This document shows positions 1 to 7,446 of a stretch of 24,031 nt of DNA, one piece after another. The notes beneath the pieces were generated by a model. That model saw only the letters and a program-made list of their open reading frames with translations, ran no database searches and was not told where the DNA came from. This stretch comes from an uncultured Myxococcales bacterium (lineage in GTDB: Bacteria > Myxococcota_A > UBA9042 > DTJE01): assembly GCA_937975765.1 (NCBI GenBank), contig CALJUR010000030.1:1-24031 (forward strand). The letters run 5' to 3'. A program made the position numbers and the translations under genes. Position 1 is the stretch's first letter. Each line of letters opens with the position of its first letter.

Positions 1-9
1 CTTCCGATC
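1..9. other. Possible residual Illumina adapter bases at left edge
   Basis: The first nine bases, CTTCCGATC, are identical to the 3' part of the Illumina adapter ending in GCTCTTCCGATCT, or GATCGGAAG on the other strand. The next base (G) does not match the expected T. The right end of this contig certainly ends in adapter, so a short remnant here is plausible, but a nine-base match can be chance. Confidence 0.35.
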
Positions 10-493
10 GCTGCCCGACCTCGGCCACCGGTTGCAGCGTCCCGACCACGTTCGAGGCGTGCTGCAGCACCACCAGTCGCGTCCGGTCCGTCACGGCGGC
101 CAGCAGGGCGTCCGGCGACACCCGTCCCGTCGCGTCCGCCGGCACGCGCGTCACCGCGACCCCCCGGTCCTCCATCGCCGCCAGGGGCCGCAGCACCGAG
201 TTGTGCTCCATCACGGTCGTGACGGCGTGGTCGCCCGGGGCCAGCGTGCCCTGGATCGCGACGTTCAGGGCCTCGGTGGCGTTCTTCGCGAAGGCGACGG
301 CCATAGGGTCCCGCAGGCCGAACAGCCGCGCGACGTCCTCGCGGGCCAGGAAGACCTCGCGCGTGGCGTCGATCGACGGCAGGTTCCCGGAGCGTCCGGG
401 GTTCGGCGCGGGCCGGCGCAGGAAGGCGGACATCGCGTCGGGCACCGCGTCGGGCTTGGGCCAGGACGTCGCGGCGTTGTCCAGGTAGATCAT
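1..493 (-). CDS. Cysteine-desulfurase-like class V aminotransferase (EF2568/TIGR01977 type), C-terminus missing
   Basis: Reading leftward from the ATG at 493-491, the protein begins M-I-Y-L-D-N-A-A-T-S-W-P-K-P, the classic start of PLP-dependent cysteine desulfurases of fold type I. It continues with F-A-K-N-A-T-E-A-L-N, an M-E-H-N-S-V motif (PLP-stacking His region) and H-A-S-N-V-V-G-T. About 164 residues are present; the PLP lysine and the active-site Cys loop lie beyond the contig edge. The start codon overlaps the selD stop in an ATGA, so the two are translationally coupled. Close relatives of this subtype sit beside orphan selD genes in selenium-dependent molybdenum hydroxylase operons, where the enzyme is thought to mobilise selenium or sulfur for the Mo cofactor. 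The last two or three residues before the edge may be adapter-derived. A housekeeping IscS/SufS is possible but less likely given the context. Confidence 0.88.
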   Translation of the reverse strand, partial: MIYLDNAATSWPKPDAVPDAMSAFLRRPAPNPGRSGNLPSIDATREVFLAREDVARLFGLRDPMAVAFAKNATEALNVAIQGTLAPGDHAVTTVMEHNSVLRPLAAMEDRGVAVTRVPADATGRVSPDALLAAVTDRTRLVVLQHASNVVGTLQPVAEVGQRSE

Positions 494-1548
494 GCCGGCC
501 GCCCCTTCCGGACGTGCAGGATCGGTCCCGATTCCGGGGCCGCCTGGACGACGCCGATCCGGGCCCAAGGGGTCTCCAGCACGCCGGCCGCCTCGGCCTG
601 GAACGCGTCGGCCCGGTCCGCCGGGCAGCACACCAGCAGCCCGCCGGAGGTCTGCGGGTCGAACATCAGGTCGCGTTCGGCCAGGTCCAGATCCTCGTCG
701 AACGCCACCGCGTCGCCGACGTAGTCGCGGTTGGAATAGGCCGCGGCCGACAGCAGGCCCTGGTCCGCGAACGCGTGCGCGGAGTCCATCACGGGCAGGG
801 CGGCGGCGTCGATCCGCAGGGCCACCCCGGACGCGCGCGCCAGTTGCATCGCGTGACCCAGCAGCCCGAATCCCGTCACGTCGGTGACGCACCGCACCCC
901 GTGCCGGCGGGCCAGCGTGGCGGCCCGGTCGTTCAGCGAGGCCATGCAGCGGTTCGCCTCGGCCTCCTGGGCGGCCGTGGCCATCCCGGCGCGCACGGCC
1001 ATCACGGTGACGCCGGTTCCCAGCGGCTTGGTCAGGAACAGCACGTCGCCGGGCCGCGCGGAGGCGTTGTCGGTCTGATCGCCCGTCCGGATCGTCCCGG
1101 TCACCGACAGCCCGAATTTCAGTTGCGGGTCCAGCACCGAGTGCCCGCCCAGCAGCACGCACCCCGCCTGGCGCAGCGCCTCGCCGGCCCCGCGCGTGAT
1201 CGCGCCCAGGACCTCGTCGCCGACCAGCCGGGAAGGGCAGCAGACGATCGCCAGCGCGGTCCGCGGCACGCCTCCCATCGCGTACACGTCGGACAGCGAG
1301 TTGGCCGCCGCGATCCGGCCGTAGGTCCACGGATCCCGCGCCACGGGGGGGAAGAAGTCCAGCGTCTGCACCAGGCTGATCTCGTCGGACAGCCGGTACA
1401 CCCCGGCGTCGTCCAGCGTGCCGGGGCCCACCAGGACGGACGGGTCCCCGCACGGCTCGACGTCGTGCAGCACCTTCGCCAGCGCCGATGCCGGCACCTT
1501 GGCGGCGCAACCGCACTCGGAGACGGATTCGAACAGGTCGATGGCCAT
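490..1548 (-). CDS. selD: Selenide, water dikinase (selenophosphate synthase)
   Basis: SelD makes selenophosphate from selenide and ATP, the active selenium donor in the cytoplasm. The 352-aa length is normal for the family. Family signatures are all visible: an N-terminal active-site segment E-C-G-C-A-A-K in which Cys14 and Lys17 fit the catalytic Cys/Lys spacing, the ATP/Mg motif T-L-D-D-A-G-V, A-A-N-S-L-S-D-V-Y-A-M-G-G, L-L-G-G-H-S-V, T-D-V-T-G-F-G-L-L-G-H-A and the C-terminal D-P-Q-T-S-G-G-L-L. The catalytic position is encoded as Cys (TGC), not a Sec UGA. The gene overlaps the downstream aminotransferase by 4 bp and follows a small unknown gene by 54 bp. No selA, selB, tRNA-Sec or selenoprotein is visible here, so it looks like the orphan SelD type that serves selenium-containing Mo hydroxylases. 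Whether Sec genes exist elsewhere in the genome cannot be judged. Confidence 0.96.
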   Translation of the reverse strand: MAIDLFESVSECGCAAKVPASALAKVLHDVEPCGDPSVLVGPGTLDDAGVYRLSDEISLVQTLDFFPPVARDPWTYGRIAAANSLSDVYAMGGVPRTALAIVCCPSRLVGDEVLGAITRGAGEALRQAGCVLLGGHSVLDPQLKFGLSVTGTIRTGDQTDNASARPGDVLFLTKPLGTGVTVMAVRAGMATAAQEAEANRCMASLNDRAATLARRHGVRCVTDVTGFGLLGHAMQLARASGVALRIDAAALPVMDSAHAFADQGLLSAAAYSNRDYVGDAVAFDEDLDLAERDLMFDPQTSGGLLVCCPADRADAFQAEAAGVLETPWARIGVVQAAPESGPILHVRKGRPA

Positions 1549-1602
1549 GTCCCCCCCGGGGTCGCCGGGCGCGTCGTGGCCGGCGCGCCTCGGCGGGGCA
1601 AC

Positions 1603-2052
1603 CTACAGTTTCTTGATCTGGTGGCGGGGGTCGTCCGGGGCCAGCGGCACGCCGGCGTCCAGGATCGCGTCCGCCATGGCGTCCAGCGACGGGTTCGTGA
1701 CGTCCCCCCGCGCGAAGACGACCTTGTCCTCGACCTCGTAGGGCTGGAAGTCCAGCGGCAGCAGCAGGTCGCGTCCCCCCTCGAAGTACTGCTCCAGGTA
1801 GTAGCCGGCGAAGTCCAGCAGAAGGTTGCGCGCACCGGCCTCGTTCAGCTTGTTCTCGGGCAGGGCGGCGCGGAAGTCCATCGCGTACCGGGACGTGCCG
1901 GCGCGGTTGACGAGGGCGAGGTTCATCTCGACGAACGTCGCCTCGACGCGGCCGGTCACCTCGAAGTACTCGGCGGCCAGGTGCCCGGCGAACCGCGAGT
2001 CCAGCGCCTGGGCGATGGCGGCGGCGTCGGCGACGGAGAATCGGAAGGACAT
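1603..2052 (-). CDS. Hypothetical 149-aa protein upstream of selD
   Basis: I do not recognise this family. I place the start at the ATG at 2052-2050 because a strong Shine-Dalgarno (GGAGG, complement of 2059-2063) precedes it by 6 nt; an in-frame TTG two codons upstream has no such support. The product begins M-S-F-R-F-S, has no signal peptide, Cys pair or membrane segment, and is mildly acidic with alternating hydrophobic and charged residues, suggesting a small soluble cytosolic protein. It is the first gene of the leftward unit, 54 bp ahead of selD, so it is probably co-transcribed with selD and the aminotransferase. A role in selenium or Mo-cofactor handling is inference from position only. 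It does not resemble what I recall of the YqeB or YqeC proteins of other such clusters. Confidence 0.8.
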   Translation of the reverse strand: MSFRFSVADAAAIAQALDSRFAGHLAAEYFEVTGRVEATFVEMNLALVNRAGTSRYAMDFRAALPENKLNEAGARNLLLDFAGYYLEQYFEGGRDLLLPLDFQPYEVEDKVVFARGDVTNPSLDAMADAILDAGVPLAPDDPRHQIKKL

Positions 2053-2104
2053 GGGCAACCTCCGGCAGGGGACGCCGCGGGCGCGGGCCCCGGTCCCGAG
2101 GCGG

Positions 2105-2134
2105 ATCCTAGCCGACCGGGCCCGATCCCGCCAG
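2105..2134 (-). promoter_or_regulatory. Candidate sigma-70-like promoter for the leftward selD unit
   Basis: On the minus strand, a -35-like CTGGCG (complement of 2129-2134) is followed after 18 nt by a -10-like TAGGAT (complement of 2105-2110). This lies about 50 bp upstream of the start of the 149-aa gene. The match to consensus is moderate, and in GC-rich DNA such hits can be chance. Confidence 0.4.
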
Positions 2135-2172
2135 TTCGCCCGGCGCGCCCGGCGGCCTGCCGCCGAAACCGC

Positions 2173-2202
2173 TTGGTCCTTTCTCCATCGCGGCGGTACG
2201 AT
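2173..2202 (+). promoter_or_regulatory. Candidate sigma-70-like promoter for the rightward operon
   Basis: TTGGTC at 2173-2178 and TACGAT at 2197-2202 are separated by 18 nt and lie 32 bp before the start codon at 2235. Both hexamers match the consensus at four of six positions, and the local sequence is less GC-rich than its surroundings. Position and spacing fit a promoter driving the whole rightward gene set. Confidence 0.5.
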
Positions 2203-2234
2203 GGACGACCGGTTCCGAAGCAGCGAGGACGACG

Positions 2235-4727
2235 ATGCCGCCGGCCAAGGTGCGCGTGCTGGACGAGGCGCAGTTGCGGGCCGAGATGGCCCGGTGCGAG
2301 TTCTGCGAGGAGAAGCCCTGCCGCGAGGCCTGCCCGGCGCACTGCTCGCCCGCGGACTTCATCCGTGCGGCGACGGGTGGCGGGCGATCCGACTACCGGC
2401 GCGCCGCCGCGCTGATCCTCGCCAGCAACCCGCTGGGCGGCGTCTGCGGCGCGGTGTGCCCCGACCGGCACTGCGTGGCGGCGTGCGCCCGGAAGGGGTT
2501 CGACCGGCCGATCGACATCCCCGCGGTGCAGGCGGCGATCGTGGCGCGCGCGAAGGAACTGGACGCCCTGCCGGTCCTGCCGAAGGTGGCGAAGGGCGAT
2601 CACCGGGTGGCCGTCGTGGGCGCCGGGCCGGCGGGGCTGGGATGCGCGGCGGTGCTGGCCCGCGAGGGCGTTCGGGTGGACGTCTACGAGGCGCGGCGCG
2701 AGGCCGGCGGCATGTGCCTGGACATCCCGGACGGCCGGCTGGACAAGGCCGTGCTGCGATCCGACGTGGCGTGGCTGGCGGCGCAGGGACCCATCCGGCT
2801 GCACCCGGGCCGGAAGGTCCGCGACCCGGCGGCACTGAAGGCGAGATTCGACGCGGTCGTGGTGGCGACGGGGCTGGACCGGCCGCTGCGCCTGGGGATC
2901 CCGGGCGAGAAGGCCGCCGTCGACTGGCGGTCGTGGCTGGAGTCGGAGGCGCCCGCGGACGCGGCGGGCCGGTGCGTCGCGGTGATCGGCGGCGGCGCGG
3001 TCGCGGTGGACTGCGCCGAGATGGCGGTGGCGCGGGGTGCGGCCTCGGTGGAACTGTTCGCGCTCGAGACCTGGGCCGAGATGCCGCTGACGGACGCGGA
3101 GCGGCGGTCGTTGCAGGAGGCCGGCGTGCAGGTCGCGGGCCGGACGCGCGTGACGCGCATCGCGTGCAAGGGCGGCGCGGTCGCGGGGATCCGGACGGTG
3201 CGGGTGGCGTTGCCGGAAGGCACCCCGTTCCACCCCGGGAACGTGGTCGAGGTGCCGGGTACGGCGCAGGCGCGGCCCGACGTGGACGTGGTGATCGTCG
3301 CGATCGGCGCCCGGGCGTCGGTCGCGGACCCCGGCATCCCGGGCGTGGCGGTCGCCGGCGATCTGGCCAACGGGCCGACGACCGTGGTCGAGGCGGTGGC
3401 CGCGGGCAAGAACGTCGCGGCCCGCCTGCTGGAGTCGTTCGAGGGCCGGCCGGCGCCGGAGGTCGCGAAGCCCACGAAGAGCCGGGTGGTCCTGAAGGGC
3501 CGGGACGTCCTGCCCGTGCCGCTGGACTGCGACTTCTTCGGGATCCCGATCCGGTCGCCGTTCCTGCTGTCCGCCGCGCCGCCCACCGACGGCCTGGAGC
3601 CGATGCGAAAGGCCTACCGGGCCGGCTGGGCGGGCGGCGTGATGAAGACCGCATTCGACGGGGTGCCGATCCACATCCCGTCCCGGTACATGTTCGCGCT
3701 GGCGCCGACCACGTACGCGAACTGCGACAACGTGTCGGGCCATTCCCTGTCGCGCGTCTGCCGCGAGATCGAGACGCTGCGCCGCGAGTTCCCGGACCGG
3801 CTGACGCTGGGGTCCACCGGCGGGCCGGTCACCGGCGACGACGAGAACGACGCGAAGGGCTGGCAGTCGAACACCCGGATGCTGGAGTCGGCCGGCGCGT
3901 GCGGCATCGAGTACAGCCTGTCGTGCCCCCAGGGCGGCGACGGGACGAAGGGCGACATCGTGTCGCAGGATGCCGAACTGACCGCGCGGATCATCGGCTG
4001 GGTGCTGCGGGCCGGCGACCCGGACGTGCCCAAGCTGTTCAAGCTGACCGGGGCGGTCACGTCGATCCACCCGATCCTCGCGGCCATCCGGGACGTCTTC
4101 GCGCGGCACCCGCGGGCCAGGGCGGGCGTCACGCTGGCCAACACCTTCCCGGTGCTGGCGTTCCGGCCGGGGAGGAAGCAGGCCTGGGACGAGGGCGTGG
4201 TCGTCGGCATGAGCGGCGAGGGCGTGGCGCCCATCAGCAACCTGACGCTGGCGAACGCGGCGCGGCACGGGCTGGTGGTGTCCGGAAACGGCGGTCCGAT
4301 GGACCACCGGGCCGCGGCGCACTTCCTGGCGCTGGGCGCGCGCACGGTGCAGTTCTGCACCATCGCGATGAAGCACGGCGTCGGCATCGTGGACGACCTG
4401 CATTCCGGGCTGTCGCACCTGATGGCGGAACGCGGGATCCGGTCGGTGAGGGACCTGGTCGGCTGCGCGCTGCCCGGCGCGATCACGCCCTTCATGGAAC
4501 TGTCGCCCGTCAAGCAGGTCAGCGACGTGCGCGCCGAGGCCTGCCGGCACTGCGGCAACTGCACGCGGTGCCCGTACCTGGCGATCACGCCGGGCCCCGA
4601 CGGGGTGCCGGTGACCGACCCGGCCCGCTGCGTCGGCTGCAGCCTGTGCGTGCAGAAGTGCTTCTCGGGCGCGCTGTACATGAGGGACCGCACGCCGGCC
4701 GAGGCGGCGGCGCTGAAGGAGGACTGA
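2235..4727 (+). CDS. Dihydropyrimidine-dehydrogenase-like FAD/FMN/[4Fe-4S] oxidoreductase (YgfK-position protein)
   Basis: This 830-aa protein has the domain order of dihydropyrimidine dehydrogenase (DPD, like a PreT-PreA fusion). Residues about 15-90 form an N-terminal Fe-S helical domain with C-E-F-C-x4-C-x3-C-P and G-G-V-C-G-A-V-C-P. An FAD site follows with G129-A-G-P-A-G, then an NAD(P)H site starting G252-G-G-A. Residues about 428-755 form a dihydroorotate-dehydrogenase-like FMN barrel containing S-C564-P-Q-G. The C-terminal ferredoxin domain has cysteines 770/773/776/779 and 799/802/805/809. The start has a GAGG 6 nt upstream. The next gene begins immediately after its stop. In known selenium/purine clusters this slot holds YgfK, made of similar modules in another order. 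Known DPD reduces uracil/thymine; here the residue aligning with the catalytic Cys of mammalian DPD appears to be Val576 or Ser577, so the substrate may differ. It could instead be a redox partner of the hydroxylase. Confidence 0.88.
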   Translation: MPPAKVRVLDEAQLRAEMARCEFCEEKPCREACPAHCSPADFIRAATGGGRSDYRRAAALILASNPLGGVCGAVCPDRHCVAACARKGFDRPIDIPAVQAAIVARAKELDALPVLPKVAKGDHRVAVVGAGPAGLGCAAVLAREGVRVDVYEARREAGGMCLDIPDGRLDKAVLRSDVAWLAAQGPIRLHPGRKVRDPAALKARFDAVVVATGLDRPLRLGIPGEKAAVDWRSWLESEAPADAAGRCVAVIGGGAVAVDCAEMAVARGAASVELFALETWAEMPLTDAERRSLQEAGVQVAGRTRVTRIACKGGAVAGIRTVRVALPEGTPFHPGNVVEVPGTAQARPDVDVVIVAIGARASVADPGIPGVAVAGDLANGPTTVVEAVAAGKNVAARLLESFEGRPAPEVAKPTKSRVVLKGRDVLPVPLDCDFFGIPIRSPFLLSAAPPTDGLEPMRKAYRAGWAGGVMKTAFDGVPIHIPSRYMFALAPTTYANCDNVSGHSLSRVCREIETLRREFPDRLTLGSTGGPVTGDDENDAKGWQSNTRMLESAGACGIEYSLSCPQGGDGTKGDIVSQDAELTARIIGWVLRAGDPDVPKLFKLTGAVTSIHPILAAIRDVFARHPRARAGVTLANTFPVLAFRPGRKQAWDEGVVVGMSGEGVAPISNLTLANAARHGLVVSGNGGPMDHRAAAHFLALGARTVQFCTIAMKHGVGIVDDLHSGLSHLMAERGIRSVRDLVGCALPGAITPFMELSPVKQVSDVRAEACRHCGNCTRCPYLAITPGPDGVPVTDPARCVGCSLCVQKCFSGALYMRDRTPAEAAALKED

Positions 4728-6056
4728 ATGCCCACGCTTCGCATCCGGGGCGGCACGGTCGTCACGCTGGGTCCGGACAACCGCGTGCTGCCGGCCCACG
4801 ACGTCCTGTGCCGGGACGGCGTCATCACGGGCGTCCTGCCCACGGCCTCGGTCGAGGGGGACTTCGACCGCATCGTGGACGCGGCCGGGAAGGTCGTGAT
4901 GCCCGGGTTCATCAACGCCCACATGCACTTCTACAGCACGCTGGTGCGGGGATTGTCGAAGGCGGCGCCGTCCCGCAGCTTCGACGAGGTGCTGCGCAAC
5001 CTGTGGTGGCGGCTGGACCGCAAGCTGACGCTGGAGGACTCCTACTACAGCGCGCTGGTCCCGCTGGTCGAGGCGGTGCGTCGCGGCACGACCACGCTGA
5101 TCGATCACCACGCCAGCCCGGGCGCGGTGCGCGGGTCGCTGCCCCGGATCGCGGATGCGGTGCGGCAGTCGGGGCTGCGGGCATCGCTGTGCTACGAGGT
5201 GTCCGACCGGGACGGGCCGGCGGTGGCGCACGACGGCATCGAGGAGAACGTGGCGTGGGCGCGGCAGGCGGCGGCCCAGGGCGGCAACCGGCTGAAGGCC
5301 CTGTTCGGGCTGCACGCCTCCTTCACGATCGGCGACGACACGCTGGGGCGGGCCGTGGAGGCCGCGCGCGAACTGGGCCTGGGCTTCCACGTGCACGCCG
5401 CGGAGGGGACGACCGACCAGCGGCACGCGACGCTGCTGTATGGGCGCAGGGTGGTGCAGCGCCTGCACGAGGCGGGCGTCCTGGGACCGGCGTCGATCCT
5501 GGCGCATTGCGTGCACGTCGACGAGGCCGAGATGGACCTGCTGGCTGCGACGGGCACCGCGGTGGCCCACAACCCGCAGTCGAACATGAACAACGCGGTG
5601 GGCGTGGCGGACGTCCCGGCCATGATCGCGCGCGGCGTGCTGGTGGGCCTGGGCACCGACGCCATGACGGTGGACATGGGCCAGGAACTGCGCGCGGCGC
5701 TGTTCGTGCGGCACCTGGCCTCGGGGGACCCCTCGGCGGGGTTCGCCGAGACGTTGTCGACCCTGCTTCGGAACAACGCGGTCCTCGCCAGCCGCCACTT
5801 CGCGCCCGGCGTGGGCGTGCTGGCCCCGGGATGCGCCGCCGACGTGATCGCGCTGGACTACGCGCCGCCGACGCCGTTCGATGCGTCCACCTTCCCGGGC
5901 CACTACGCCTTCGGGCTGGCCTGCGCGCCGGTGGACACCACGGTCTGCGACGGGCGCGTGCTGATGGAAGGGCGCCGGCTGCTGCTGGACCTGGACGAGG
6001 CCGAGGTGGCGGCGAAGGCCCGCGAGTGCGCAACCGCGCTGTGGGAACGGTTCTGA
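4728..6056 (+). CDS. ssnA: SsnA family amidohydrolase (selenium/purine cluster)
   Basis: This 442-aa metal-dependent amidohydrolase has the same length as E. coli SsnA and shares segments I recognise from it, such as L-W-W-R-L-D-R, I-D-H-H-A-S-P and H-N-x-x-S-N-M-N-N. Metal ligands expected for the cytosine-deaminase/guanine-deaminase type are present: H65-x-H67 on strand 1, H223, H260 and D311 in L-G-T-D. The likely chemistry is hydrolytic deamination or ring opening of a purine-derived heterocycle in the cytoplasm; the exact substrate is not shown by sequence. The ATG directly follows the previous stop codon and is served by AAGGAGG at the end of that gene, so the two are tightly coupled. 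An ordinary guanine or S-adenosylhomocysteine deaminase is the alternative, but the N-terminal A-H-M-H-F-Y-S and the neighbours favour SsnA. Confidence 0.9.
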   Translation: MPTLRIRGGTVVTLGPDNRVLPAHDVLCRDGVITGVLPTASVEGDFDRIVDAAGKVVMPGFINAHMHFYSTLVRGLSKAAPSRSFDEVLRNLWWRLDRKLTLEDSYYSALVPLVEAVRRGTTTLIDHHASPGAVRGSLPRIADAVRQSGLRASLCYEVSDRDGPAVAHDGIEENVAWARQAAAQGGNRLKALFGLHASFTIGDDTLGRAVEAARELGLGFHVHAAEGTTDQRHATLLYGRRVVQRLHEAGVLGPASILAHCVHVDEAEMDLLAATGTAVAHNPQSNMNNAVGVADVPAMIARGVLVGLGTDAMTVDMGQELRAALFVRHLASGDPSAGFAETLSTLLRNNAVLASRHFAPGVGVLAPGCAADVIALDYAPPTPFDASTFPGHYAFGLACAPVDTTVCDGRVLMEGRRLLLDLDEAEVAAKARECATALWERF

Positions 6057-6073
6057 CGAGGTTGGGCGCGCGT

Positions 6074-6134
6074 CTGCGGCATGGGCCCGCAGCACGCGAG
6101 CACCGCCAGGACGCGTGAAGCGTCGGCCTGGCGG
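6074..6134. repeat. Two hairpin-forming inverted repeats downstream of ssnA
   Basis: CTGCGG (6074-6079) pairs with CCGCAG (6087-6092). A stronger stem pairs CCGCCAGG (6103-6110) and ACGC (6111-6114) with GCGT (6120-6123) and CCTGGCGG (6127-6134), a 12-bp stem with a 5-nt loop and a 3-nt bulge. There is no T-tract, so a classic intrinsic terminator is unlikely. An RNA-stabilising or attenuating structure inside the operon is possible. Confidence 0.55.
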
Positions 6135-6140
6135 GTTGTA

Positions 6141-6193
6141 GGGCGGGGGCCCCGTCCCCCGCCATCGCAGGAGCGGGGGCCTCGTCCCCCGCC
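6141..6193. repeat. Tandem pair of palindromic GC-rich repeats (REP-like)
   Basis: Two near-identical copies, at 6141-6163 and 6173-6193, each contain GCGGGGGCC, then CGT, then CCCCCGCC, so each can fold on itself. They differ by one C/T in the loop region and are spaced 9 nt apart. They end just before the ribosome binding site of the next gene. They resemble dispersed extragenic palindromic repeats and may regulate or stabilise the message. Confidence 0.65.
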
Positions 6194-6209
6194 GTCCACG
6201 GAGGCGAGC

Positions 6210-7415
6210 ATGACCGACCTGTATTCGGAAATCGCGGCCCGGGCGAAGGCGCTGGAGGCCGACACCGCGCGGTTCCTGTGCGACATGGTGCGCGTGCCCT
6301 CCTTCTCGTGCCGGGAGAAGGGGGTCGTCGACGTGATCGCGGCCGAGATGCGCGCGGCCGGCTTCGACGAGGTGCGCATCGACGGGCTGGGCAGCGTGAT
6401 CGGCCGCGTCGGCAGCGGCCCCCGCGTGATCGCGTTCGACGCGCACATCGACACGGTCGAGGCGGGCGAACGGAAGAACTGGGACTTCGACCCGTTCCAG
6501 CCGGAGATCCGGGACGGCAAGGTATGGGGCCGAGGCACCGTCGACCAGGAGGGCGGAATGGCCTCGATGGTGGCCGCCGCGCGCATCATCCGGGAACTGG
6601 GGCTGAACGACCGGTTCACGATCCTGTTCACCGGCACCGTGATGGAGGAGGACTGCGACGGGCTGTGCTGGCTGTACCTGCTGCGCGAGGAGGGGCTGCG
6701 GCCCGAACTGGTCGTGATCACGGAACCGACCAACATGAACCTGTACCGCGGGCACCGCGGGCGCATGGAGATCCGGGTGGCGGTGCGCGGGCGGTCCTGC
6801 CACGGGTCGGCGCCCGAGCGTGGCGACAACGCGATCTACAGGATGGCGCGCGTCGCGCTGGAGATCGAGAAACTGAACGAGCGGCTGCGCCCCGACCCGT
6901 TCCTGGGCAAGGGCACCGTCACCATCAGCCAGTTCGTGTCCGGATCGCCGTCGCTGTGCGCGGTGGCGGACTACGCGGCCATCCACCTGGACCGGCGGCT
7001 GACGGCGGGCGAGACGAAGGACAGCGCCGTCGCCGAGGTGCACGACGCGGCCCAAAGGGCCGGCGTGCCGGTCGAGGTCGAGGTGCTGCAGTACGCCGAG
7101 GCCGCCTATACCGGCCGGGTGTACCCGATGGAGAAGTACTACCCGACGTGGGTGCTGCCGGAGTCGTCGCCGTGGCTGGCCGGCGCGGTGGAGGCCTACC
7201 GCGGCGTCCTGGGCGCGGATCCGAAGGTCGACAAGTGGACCTTCAGCACGAACGGCGTCGCGATCATGGGCATCCACGACATCCCCTGCATCGGCCTGGG
7301 ACCGGGCGACGAGGTGCTGGCCCACGCGCCGAACGAGGCCTGCCCGCTGGAGCACCTGTCGGGCGCCGCGGCCTTCTATGCCGGTTTCGTGGCACACTTG
7401 AACGGCAGGGTGTAG
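6210..7415 (+). CDS. ygeY: YgeY family M20 metallohydrolase (selenium/purine cluster)
   Basis: This 401-aa M20-fold peptidase/amidase has the dinuclear metal signature: H79-x-D81 in A-H-I-D-T-V, D112 in G-R-G-T-V-D-Q-E-G-G, the E147/E148 pair in V-M-E-E-D-C-D-G, the S-C-H-G-S-A-P-E-R-G-D motif, and a late His in A-H-A-P-N-E. Stretches such as K-N-W-D-F-D-P, D-Q-E-G-G-M-A-S-M-V and D-K-W-T-F-S-T-N-G-V match what I know of E. coli YgeY, so the assignment is firm. The start at 6210 follows GGAGG (6200-6204) by 5 nt; an upstream in-frame ATG would read through the hairpin region and has no ribosome binding site. The enzyme should hydrolyse an amide or carbamoyl-type intermediate in the cytoplasm. 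It is proposed to act in anaerobic purine breakdown; the exact substrate is not visible. Confidence 0.93.
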   Translation: MTDLYSEIAARAKALEADTARFLCDMVRVPSFSCREKGVVDVIAAEMRAAGFDEVRIDGLGSVIGRVGSGPRVIAFDAHIDTVEAGERKNWDFDPFQPEIRDGKVWGRGTVDQEGGMASMVAAARIIRELGLNDRFTILFTGTVMEEDCDGLCWLYLLREEGLRPELVVITEPTNMNLYRGHRGRMEIRVAVRGRSCHGSAPERGDNAIYRMARVALEIEKLNERLRPDPFLGKGTVTISQFVSGSPSLCAVADYAAIHLDRRLTAGETKDSAVAEVHDAAQRAGVPVEVEVLQYAEAAYTGRVYPMEKYYPTWVLPESSPWLAGAVEAYRGVLGADPKVDKWTFSTNGVAIMGIHDIPCIGLGPGDEVLAHAPNEACPLEHLSGAAAFYAGFVAHLNGRV

Positions 7416-7446
7416 TCCCCGGGACGCGAGGCCGGCGAGGGTGGCG

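Noticed and set aside
490..1548. Selenocysteine at the SelD active site
   Set aside because: The catalytic position is an ordinary Cys codon (TGC). I also saw no in-frame TGA interrupting any recognised gene.
1826..6118. Long rightward open frame overlapping the same genes
   Set aside because: Low-complexity Gly/Arg/Pro translation, out of frame with well-supported genes, no ribosome binding site or homology signal.
6103..6134. Intrinsic terminator after ssnA
   Set aside because: The stem is strong but no T-run follows, and ygeY continues the same pathway, so I list it only as an inverted repeat.
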